A stretch of 64,000 nucleotides of DNA, from the NCBI RefSeq assembly GCF_905163445.1, contig NC_053182.1, positions 5,022,001 through 5,086,000 on the forward strand. Reading direction: 5' to 3'. Shown piece by piece: positions 56,510 to 64,000 of this stretch; within the stretch, counting starts at the first letter, position 1, and every line of letters starts with the position of its first letter. The translations under genes and the position numbers were made by a program. The notes beneath the pieces are model-generated. The model saw only the letters and a list, made by a program, of their open reading frames with translations. It had not been told where the DNA came from and made no database searches. This DNA is from Pararge aegeria. Taxonomy: Eukaryota; Arthropoda; Insecta; Lepidoptera; Nymphalidae.

Positions 56510-56661
56510 CTGTTGTAGCTGAGGTATGATCTGCAGTTGAGGTGCGTGTAGCGGTACGTGCACGGTCTGGTACACGGTGTGCCCGTTAGCCATGCTCACG
56601 GGCACTTGAACGGGCACCATGCCCACTCCGCCCATGCCGCCCCGGACAGCCACGCCGCCAC
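56510..56661 (-). CDS. Spps: Sp-factor exon d (QTVYQTVHVPL motif)
   Basis: 152 nt starting with two bases of a split glycine codon; ends CAACAG before GTACGA. The product reads GGVAVRGGMGG, then VPVQVPVSMANGHTVYQTVH, then VPLHAPQLQIIPQLQQ. The NGHTVYQTVHVPL stretch is the clearest match to the second glutamine-rich domain of Sp1/Sp3/Sp4. The exon is GC-rich against very AT-rich flanks. Confidence 0.87.
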
Positions 56662-57924
56662 CTGGCGGACATTAACACGCTCGAAAACAACTCACAGGCG
56701 GTAAAAAAAAGTCCCGCTTTAAAAGAATTCGCCGACTGGGGTCAATGACACGACACGCCAACGGGGGTCCAAGTTTGCTATTACAACTGTGTGTAAAGTA
56801 CTAATAAAAGAAAAGTTAAATCATAAAAACCTTTATTAATATTAATCGATTAAAGCGACTTTGTCCGCGAAGGTCAACCTTAAAAGATGGACGCGCGCCT
56901 GTCGCGGATTTTTTTTTATTTTATCTAAACTTTAACCGTTTACGCGGCGCACGCAGCGGAAGCTCTCAAAATGAAAAAGCCTGATTTTTTATTCTTCATT
57001 GGTGCTATGCTGCTATTGGTCTTAGCGTGATAGCCTATGGCCTTCCTCGATAAATAGGCTATCTAAAACTAGAATATTTTTTCAAATCAGACCAGAACTC
57101 CTGAGATCACCGCGTTCAGGTAAACAAACAAACTCTTGAGCTTTATACATTAATATAAGACTTAATCAATTAAATTCCTGCTGTGGCCCACACCAGGTAA
57201 GCCTGTAACGGGGATGTCTATTCACATTGTGTTTACACGTCTATCGATTACCGTAAACGTTTTCAATAGATAAAAAAATACGAGAAACAAATACGACACA
57301 ATTGCAATAACAGACTTGGGCCATGGTGACAAGCCTTTGCACTTACACTTTGACACTGCATTCGAACACCACATCCGACTCAAATCCCGACTCGACTGTA
57401 ATTTAAGCATTGGAATACGCGCTTGATATAACGAGGCATTATAGTTAAAAAAAGCGGCAAAATAAATTTAAAACTATAAAAATAGCGGCCTCCGGACTAT
57501 GCAGGCTTTAATTAAGGCATTGGAATATGATGATTATGAAGAGACATAATAATTAAAAACAAAACATATAATAAAAATATATATTAAAACAAAAAAAAAA
57601 TATGCAAAGTGTAAATTGTTATTGAAATTTTAAAATGTTATAAACTAACTTAAATAAACTATAAGATTATAAAACTTAATATTAACTTAACATTTAGTGC
57701 AAGTGACGCAAATACAGCAAGTGAGTTTTAGAAATGAAAACCAAGCAGAGATAGCAAGATAAAAAGCATGAAATAATAGAACGGTTAATTGTCGAGAACA
57801 ATGAATAAGTCATTTTTACTTCTTGTAATAAAAACTTCGACAATTTCATAGGTATTTTAATGTTAGTAAAAGTTTTGCTTACGAGAATTTTACCGTACAA
57901 AAGTACCTTGTGTCAATAAATTCA
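56662..57924. other. Intronic DNA between exons c and d
   Basis: AT-rich with a few GC-rich words (ATGGACGCGCGCCTGTCGCG at about 56885). No element identified. The pair GGCATTGGAATA (57517) and GCATTGGAATACG (57408) is a small local repeat. Confidence 0.3.
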
Positions 57925-58175
57925 AAATTCATTATTTCAAGAATGCATTATTTCAATAAGCTCTTTTGAAACGCCAAGTTTGTCTGTTTGTAGTAACTCT
58001 ACCACCGGTTCCGAAGGCAGATTCTACAGAGAAGATAGCCGGCAAGAAACTCAGCAGTTGTTTTTCAAACATCAACTATTAACATTGTACATTTTAACAT
58101 TAATTTTTCTATGTTGTGAGAGATGAAAGCGAAGCGGGATGCTTCCAAGCAACCTTGTCATTAAGAAATTAATTA
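57925..58175 (+). repeat. D-repeat copy
   Basis: AATAAGCTCTTTTGAAACGC, CTCTACCACCGGTTCCGAAG, GCCGGCAAGAAACTCAGCAG, GAGATGAAAGCGAAGCGGGA, TGCTTCCAAGCAACCTTGTC. Confidence 0.7.
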
Positions 58176-58879
58176 ATTGTATAGTAACCTCGCTGTATTA
58201 ATAATTGTGTTTTAACATATTCTATAAACTTATGCTAGGACCAAAATTACCTTAGGAATCATCTTTCGCAGAGACTTTTTGTTTTTAAAGATAACTATTT
58301 TGTCTTACAAATACTATGTTATTATAAATATATAGTAAAGTTAAAAATATATTGTATAAGTAAAAATGACTTGTCCACTATTTGGCAAACGTGGCGATAA
58401 TTATTATTGTCCTCAGTGTCGGCTTTATAACTCACGTCTTTAAAGAATAAATTTATGAATACCGTTGTCGTGCTAACTCGTTTGCACAATACATGCAGGC
58501 CCGTATATTGTGCGAAAGAGATAGCACTACATACAGATATTCTTTGAATGCGCGGGTTTATCTATGGTTCATGGTTCGAGGATGACGCCTCCAAAGATCA
58601 TGCGTCCGTTTTAAGAGTTAACGATAAGGTGTTACAGACACATCCCTTCAAAGCAAAATGCTTTTTTAGGAAAAAAAAACTCTTTGCGTGCCTGCCAAGA
58701 TCAACGGGCTGATTCTTGTCAACATCATTCATAATTGTACCCCAAACTTTTCGATAATGCGTGAAAATATAACCGTAAATATTCCACGGGCTAGAGCCGA
58801 CCCTGTCATCCAAACACTACAATAAACATCAACCACACAGTAAATAATAATTATCCCCACAAAATTGACTAGTACCAAC

Positions 58880-59188
58880 CTTGTGAGCCAGGACTGCCGG
58901 GCGATTTGATATCTTTTCCATTACCCCCATTCTTGACATCCCCACTTGCCAAAGTCACGCCAGCGTTGGTCACATTCCCCACTGTGGCGACGTTGGTCAT
59001 GTTGGCCACACTCGCCACGGGTAATTGGACACCCGAGTTGGGTATTGTAATCGCTTGGCTTGTTGGTATCTGTATACCGCTCGGTATGGAAATGTTTGTC
59101 GCCGGAATAGTGATCATCTGGTTGCCGGTCAGTGCGCTGAGTGGGATGGTTAGGTTAGTACCGGGGATGGAGACGGTCGCCTGTTGCT
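58880..59188 (-). CDS. Spps: Sp-factor exon c (largest activation exon)
   Basis: 309 nt, 102 full codons plus two split ones (residues 75-178). The acceptor is CTAACAG and the donor is AAG before GTTGGT. The product runs from QQATVSIPGTNLTIPLSALT through repeated NMTNVATVGNVTNAG to GKDIKSPGSPGSQG. The composition (T, I, V, N, G, S, few charged residues) is that of an Sp activation domain; the -TIP-/-SIP- motifs recur four times. An apparent ORF continues to a stop at 58869, but phase agreement with exon d shows that the last codons are intronic. Confidence 0.86.
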
Positions 59189-60231
59189 CTGTTAGGGGGT
59201 GAAGCGGGGAGCGAAACACAGATTAGTATGATAGAACCAGTTAAGCGATTGCGTGCCGCCCGTACAGTTTAGCGAGTGGGAACTTATTTCCGCCACGACC
59301 TCAACAATGTAGGATCTAAATTTTTTTAGATAATACCCTCAGGAAATGGTTATTTGTTTATACAGTGTATAAAATACATCAATACAATCTTTATGGCCTC
59401 AATTTTAAGATATGATTTTTTTTTGTAAATTACAGTGGCTAATTATTTTGTCGATTAAGTATTTAAGTTACCGTAAATTACAAAAAAAACATAAACGTGC
59501 TACTCTTAGTACGTTCATAAATACTTATTATAGTTGGGTTGGTTGGAATATAAATTATAATAGTTGGATATAAATTCCCATTTTTTTTTACTTTTGACTA
59601 GGTGAATTTTTCATATTGTTATTCTTAATCTGTAGGACTTTAAAGATTAAAAAAAAAATCAGATATATGAAACTTTAAAATGCCACCATTTATAGCGGCG
59701 AAGTATATATACATTATCTATATAATATGATTGTGTCGATAAAATTGTTTATTACTGGCTGTTAAATTATCGCAAGCTCGCGACTGGATAAACTGTTAGT
59801 GGTAGTTAGTTAGTACTTTTTAATTCCTCGTCTGATAAATTTGCGGACATTCAGATCCTACGGTGCTGATGGCCGTGGCGTTTTATTTTGATGGGGTTAA
59901 ATTATAGGGTAGTGCTCTCTCGCGCTCTCTCGCTCGCACATAAGCGGCCAGCGATTCTGTGCGAGCGAGGAATGCATACATTCATAAACAGCCAAAATAT
60001 ATATACATATATTAGTGATCTTAATTCAATTTGGCGCGCATATGGTATGTTTTTAGGAAGAAACTATATACAAAGATATATTATATTATAAATATTATAA
60101 GTTTCTCTTTGTCCTTGTTTTGCACTCGTAAAAATTACCCGAAAGAAGATTCAATAAACAATAGACGGTAAAGTTCAACATGGAAATTTCCAATTATCAT
60201 AGACATTATATGATTTATTATTAAATCTCTT
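59189..60231. other. Intronic DNA between exons b and c, left part
   Basis: AT-rich. Contains an inverted repeat CTCGCTCGCACA (59929-59940) / TGTGCGAGCGAG (59958-59969) in a locally GC-rich spot. Nothing else recognised. Confidence 0.35.
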
Positions 60232-60355
60232 TATTTGCATTCCACAACATTAACATATACAAAATATAATAAAAAACAGAAACACAAAGAACGAATTGGA
60301 ATAAAAGAGGCGGCCTCATCGCTTAATAGCGATCTCTGCCAGCCAACCTTTGAAT
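60232..60355 (-). repeat. LINE 3' tail with hairpin
   Basis: Minus strand: GGTTGGCTGGCAGAG, hairpin ATCGCT-ATTA-AGCGAT (60318-60333), GAGGCCGCCTCTTTTATTCC ... TGTGGAATGCAAATAAAG. Confidence 0.7.
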
Positions 60356-60620
60356 CAAGAAAAAAAAAGAAGAGGAGAATAGACTGCTGGTGGTAAAAAT
60401 TTTATCATCTTAAAACAAATATATTATTATATCTTCAACTTCTTCAATGATGACTATAATGAATGAAAATATGAGGGAACTAATTAATCCACCCACAGAT
60501 TAAACTTACAAAAAGTTTTAACACCTAACATAACTGATACCATTGAAGAGAGCATAACAAATCTAAGGCTTGTTTATAGAGTTAAAGAAGCACTACGAAA
60601 TACTCTTGTTAATTCAAATA

Positions 60621-60790
60621 GAGTTCGTAAAGCGAAGGTCAAACATAACCGTCAAACTCGAGTCTACGCTGGCGAGCAGAATTGCGACCTGCGTGCGATC
60701 ATAAAACCTTGCGATTGGTCGCACGCACATTTGCACGTAACCACGAACGCAAGTTTCACGTCTTTTGTTTATCATTCGCTTTACGAACCC
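60621..60790. mobile_element. MITE with 14-bp perfect TIRs (about 166 bp)
   Basis: GTTCGTAAAGCGAA (60623-60636) and TTCGCTTTACGAAC (60775-60788). GC-richer interior (ATTGCGACCTGCGTGCGATC, TTGGTCGCACGCACATTTGC), no ORF. Confidence 0.6.
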
Positions 60791-61357
60791 TAATTAAATT
60801 AAGAAAAGCAAATTATAAACAGTATACAAGTATGAAGCAAAGCATATGATTGTAAGACATCCCAAAGAGTAATGAGATAAGGACCCAAGCTTTATATGTG
60901 TGGTTACTGTAATTTTTTATGGGTAATATAAAGTACATGGGTACAGTCCGCGTCACGTAAGTTGGCCACGCTGTATCCTTAAGAAAGGAATTTCATCTCC
61001 CAATTGTAGTTGTTCTAGAAACAATGTAAAATGGAGCTTATGCTTCTTGTTTTAAGGCTCAAATTCTTTTACATTTTTATTTACATCACGCGCTCATTAT
61101 CCTCAAAGTCTATAATAGTCCACTAATGTACCGGTCAGTGATCGCATTAGATGGTAGTATTAGCTCAGTGATGACAAATGTATCCGGAAATAGGAATCAA
61201 TAGTAGAGGATTTGTGTATCTAAAACAAGTGCCATTAGGTCCATTTTGCTTTGCCGTTAACTTTGAGAAGTCATTCTGATTGCACAGTTAAATTTGAGTG
61301 CAGAACGTTAAGTTTACATAACGCGAACTGTATTATAAATAACAAAATAACACTTAC

Positions 61358-61460
61358 CTGTTGGTAAATGCATGACGTTCTGTAGGAAGCCCGCGGGCAA
61401 CACGGGCGTTCTAACTAACTGCCCGTTGACTAGACTCATTTGTCCCATACCCGAGAAATT
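61358..61460 (-). CDS. Spps: Sp-factor exon b (activation region)
   Basis: 103 nt, starting in phase 0 after TTTCCAG and ending ACAG before GTAAGTG, with one base carried over. The product begins NFSGMGQMSLVNGQ and ends QNVMHLPT. The leftover G joins AG of the next exon to make glutamate, giving LPTEQQATV, which fixes the acceptor of exon c. Confidence 0.85.
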
Positions 61461-61536
61461 CTGGAAATATCGATACAAAAATACTTATTAGTTTCTCAAC
61501 ATTGCGTGCATTTTTTAAGCAGTGGTAGAGCTATTT

Positions 61537-61800
61537 GACGGCCGATTGGCGCAGTTTGCAGCGACCCGCTTTCTGAGCCCAAGGCCGTGAGTTCGATTCC
61601 CACTACTGGAAAAATGTTTGTGTGACGAGTATGAATGTTTCTCAGTATCTGGGTGTTTTATATGTATATTCTAAGTATTTATGTATATTATTCATAAAAA
61701 TATTCATCAGTCATCTTAGTACCCATAACACAAGCTACGCTTACTTTGAGGATAGATGGCGATGTGTGTATTGTCGTGATATATTTTATTTATTTTGTAG
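61537..61800 (+). repeat. SINE-C, full length
   Basis: Head ACGGCCGATTGGCGCAGTTT, GAGTTCGATTCCCACTACTG; body to GCGATGTGTGTATTGTCGTG. It lies 77 bp upstream (in gene sense) of the exon b acceptor and in the opposite orientation to the gene. Confidence 0.8.
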
Positions 61801-62147
61801 TATATTTTTGTGACAGAGTTCCTCCGGGGAAGTACTACCACAAGGCAGCCATTATTTCTGCCGCTTAGCAGCATTGCATCGCATAGGTGTTATTACAGGC
61901 GCATGGGACTTTACATGGTCTCAGGTTAAAGGACACAGGGCAACACTTCGCAGCTTGTGTTTCTTGTATGCCCTGCGAATTTTTGCTCTGTTTATAGGCG
62001 ATGGTTTTCCACTTACCACCAGGTGGGCTATCTGCTTGGTCCCCCAATTCTTAATTATAAAAAAAAATCGAGCAAATCAGGTAAAACATCACGCCATGAC
62101 TTCATAGTAAACACGATTAAAATTGCAGAGCACAGCTAGGTTATAAG

Positions 62148-62403
62148 TTATAATATACTACGATAATACACACATCGCCATCTAGTCCCAAAGTAAACGT
62201 AGCTTGTTTTATGGGTACTAAGGTAACTGATGAATATTTTTTTAATGAATAATATACATAAATACTTATAATATATAGATAAACACCCAGACACTGAAAA
62301 ACATTCATGTTCATCACACAAATATTGTCAAGTTGTGGGAATCGAACCCACGGCCTTGGACTCAGAAAGCAGGGTTGCCCACTGCGCCAATCGGCCGTCA
62401 AGT
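62148..62403 (-). repeat. SINE-C, full length
   Basis: TAATATACTACGATAATACA, CACATCGCCATCTAGTCCCA, ACACCCAGACACTGAAAAAC, GGGAATCGAACCCACGGCCT, CCACTGCGCCAATCGGCCGT. Confidence 0.82.
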
Positions 62404-62837
62404 TATTTGATAAAAACAATCGCTACAAAAGTAATTTATAGAAAATTACTTTAAAAAAACTACTTTACTACTTTACTACTAACTTTTAGGAAACGCAAAC
62501 AATGTATTATTGCGCTTTATGCTGTAACTTTAATTTTCCCGCACAATTAAAAACTAATTTTGTAGTGAAATTATGTGGTGTGATACTATTATCATCATAA
62601 TTCTTTTAACGTCTCACAAACCTTCTCTCTCAATAGATACAGAATTTTGGAGCATGGACCCACCATACTGCAAAAATAAGTGTCGGCGGCCCTTAAAGAT
62701 CACACGTTTGCCACGGGAGCGACTATAGTGCGGCTCGGGAATTGACATCGCCAATTTCCCCAACAATCGAACCTAGGAACTCGCGAGCTGTCGTTGTGTA
62801 ACCTAACTTAACACTTAAACTTAACGAAAAGAGCAAA

Positions 62838-62998
62838 AAAGAGAAAAGAGCAACTGCTGAGTTTCTTGCCGGCTTCTTCTCGGTAGAATTTGATTTCGGT
62901 AGAGTCACTACACACAGACAGACTTGACGTTTCAAAAGTGCTTATATTAGGCCTACTTGAAACAAATGAATTTTTAATTTTGAATTTTTGAATTTTAA
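62838..62998 (-). repeat. D-repeat copy
   Basis: AGAGCAACTGCTGAGTTTCT, TGCCGGCTTCTTCTCGGTAG, AGACTTGACGTTTCAAAAGT, GCTTATATTAGGCCTACTTG. Confidence 0.7.
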
Positions 62999-63125
62999 CA
63001 AAGGTTGCCTGTAAGAGATTGCTTGCAGCAATAAGGCCGCCTTTGCATGTCTACATTGTGTACTGTATACTCCTCACTGTTTCTTTTCCTGTATGTTATA
63101 CATGCAGTAAAGTGTTTCTTCTTCT
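62999..63125 (+). repeat. LINE 3' tail with hairpin
   Basis: AAAGGTTGCCTGTAAGAG, hairpin ATTGCT-TGC-AGCAAT (63018-63032), AAGGCCGCCTTTGCATG, CATGCAGTAAAGTGTTTCTT, then CTTCTTCTTCTT. Head to head with the D-repeat. Confidence 0.7.
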
Positions 63126-63187
63126 TCTTCTTAACTACTAGACTAACGTTGTATTTGCTATAGTGGTATTAGAGGCGTGGTAGATTC

Positions 63188-63457
63188 ATTATCATCAACA
63201 TATCGACTCACTCCCGCCCCACTACAGGGCATGGGTCTCCTCCCACAACGAGAAGGGTTTATGCCGTAGTTCACCGCATATTAATGGACTCCACACGCCT
63301 TCGAGAGCATTATTGAGAACTCCCAAATATGCAGGTTTCCTCCCGAAATGTTCCTTTAACGTTGAAGCAAGAGATAATTGCTTAAAACGCACATAACTTA
63401 GAAAGCAAGAGGTGAAGTGAAGCCGGAGTTTTAACCACTAGGCTATTGCCGCTTGTG
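63188..63457 (-). repeat. SINE-A close to the exon a donor
   Basis: TTATCATCAACATATCGACT, CATGGGTCTCCTCCCACAAC, CGTTGAAGCAAGAGATAATT, AACGCACATAACTTAGAAAG, CCACTAGGCTATTGCCGCTT. The tRNA-like head ends 32 nt from the exon a splice donor (63489). Confidence 0.75.
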
Positions 63458-63489
63458 GTACTGCCACTGGTTGAAAGTTGGAACCTTAC

Positions 63490-63609
63490 CTGGGCATGAT
63501 GTGACGGTATAAAAAGTGCTTCTTGCCCGTCGACAGTGACAGCCTGTAGTTGCCCGACTCCACCGACCATGCATCCCCCATACACACTGCCTACATTGCC
63601 TGCCTGTTG
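63490..63609 (-). CDS. Spps: Sp-factor exon a (activation region)
   Basis: 120 nt, phase 0 at both ends, 40 codons (residues 1-40 of the part seen). It starts after a TATGCAG acceptor and ends CCCAG before GTAAGG. The product begins QQAGNVGSVYGG and includes QLQAVTVDGQEALFIP, resembling the Q/V/T-rich transactivation segments of Sp1-4. A second acceptor lies six bases further in (CAACAG), so the start could be two codons later. It is the most 5' exon in the window; nothing coding was found between it and 64000. Confidence 0.82.
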
Positions 63610-64000
63610 CTGCATACATAGAAAACATAGACATTATTAGCCAGGAAGATATATTAAACAAAATCAGGCGTTTCTTTGCATTATTTTAGATGAATAAGGT
63701 GGGGGGCGGGGGTAGGAAAGGTATAATAGGCGACATATTTGGCGAATTTTTCATCCTCCCAGATGTCGTCGAGCCCTGGGGCTCTTCTCATGTCCAGCTT
63801 TCGCGCTCACCCTACTCCCCCCGGCGACGTTATTTCAAATATAGCGATTTGGATTTTATCATATACACTATAGTTATATATATTATTAAAATTTACATAA
63901 CATGCTGCATTGTCGTATTAGGATAACTTTTTCTAAAAAATATCATGCTTTGTTTTTTTGCAACAAATCCCGTTTTTTCAGTTGGGATAACCACGAGAAC
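63610..64000. other. Intronic DNA upstream of exon a
   Basis: No exon found on the minus strand; a G-rich patch (63701-63720) and AT-rich remainder. Confidence 0.3.

Larger units (their letters stand above)
37403..63609 (-). other. Spps: Sp1-4-type zinc-finger transcription factor gene, 3' part (11 exons)
   Basis: Gene span. Eleven coding exons were assembled by hand from AG/GT splice sites on the minus strand. Their lengths sum to 1614 nt (538 codons including the stop), and every split codon joins in frame. Order of domains in the 537 residues visible here: Q/G/V/T/S-rich activation region (1 to about 340), Buttonhead box VACTCPNC (about 374-381), ZF1 (C397, C402, H415, H419), ZF2 (C427, C432, H445, H449), ZF3 (C457, C460, H473, H477), then a 60-residue acidic tail. 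Helix residues KTSHLRAH, RSDELQRH and RSDHLAKH are those of GC-box-binding Sp proteins, so the product should bind GC/GT boxes in the nucleus. The long Q-rich N terminus with NGHTVYQTVHVPL favours the Sp1-4 (Drosophila Spps) class over btd/Sp5 or Sp6-9; orthology is inferred. The 5' exons lie beyond the window. Confidence 0.88.

Noticed and set aside
58906..59202. 98-codon plus-strand open frame with hydrophobic stretches
   Set aside because: It is antisense to Sp-factor exon c, whose phases and composition fit the gene.

Overview
The window looks like nuclear DNA from a lepidopteran (butterfly or moth). It is AT-rich and gene-poor, with short GC-richer exons separated by repeat-filled introns. 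It carries repeat types typical of Lepidoptera: several tRNA-derived SINE families, short Helitrons, LINE 3' tails and many small terminal-inverted-repeat elements. No bacterial, organellar or CRISPR-type features were seen. I recognise one host protein-coding gene, and it runs on the minus strand.

The right-hand half (37403-63609) holds the 3' part of an Sp1-4-type C2H2 zinc-finger transcription factor, probably the insect Spps/Sp1-like gene. I rebuilt eleven exons from splice sites, and all intron phases agree. They encode 537 residues plus a stop. A low-complexity activation region rich in Q, G, V, T and S comes first, then the Buttonhead box, then three zinc fingers and a short acidic tail. 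The 5' end lies beyond position 64000. The 8.65-kb intron inside zinc finger 2 contains a three-layer nest: a SINE is split by a hAT-type element with an 8-bp target duplication, and that element carries a nearly intact CR1/Jockey-like LINE (ORF1 plus ORF2, with one frameshift).

The left-hand half (1-37400) contains no host gene I can support. It is a mosaic of repeats that I name here: SINE-A (tRNA head, body ending near a CATCATCATC-type 3' tail), SINE-B, SINE-C, D-repeat (a LINE or SINE 3' segment), LINE tails carrying a conserved hairpin, Helitrons (TC...CTAG), TIR elements, decayed reverse-transcriptase pieces, a locally triplicated segment (21150-24560) and a minisatellite (35317-35595).

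The most notable observations are: degenerate copies of the Sp gene's last coding exon, stacked just downstream of it, where one copy reads through the position of the stop codon; a Helitron starting 8 nt inside a splice donor; LINE-tail hairpins whose stems vary in a compensatory way; the dated SINE-hAT-LINE nest; and two unrelated perfect palindromes, each with 18-bp arms and a 6-nt loop. I found no new enzyme system or defence locus.
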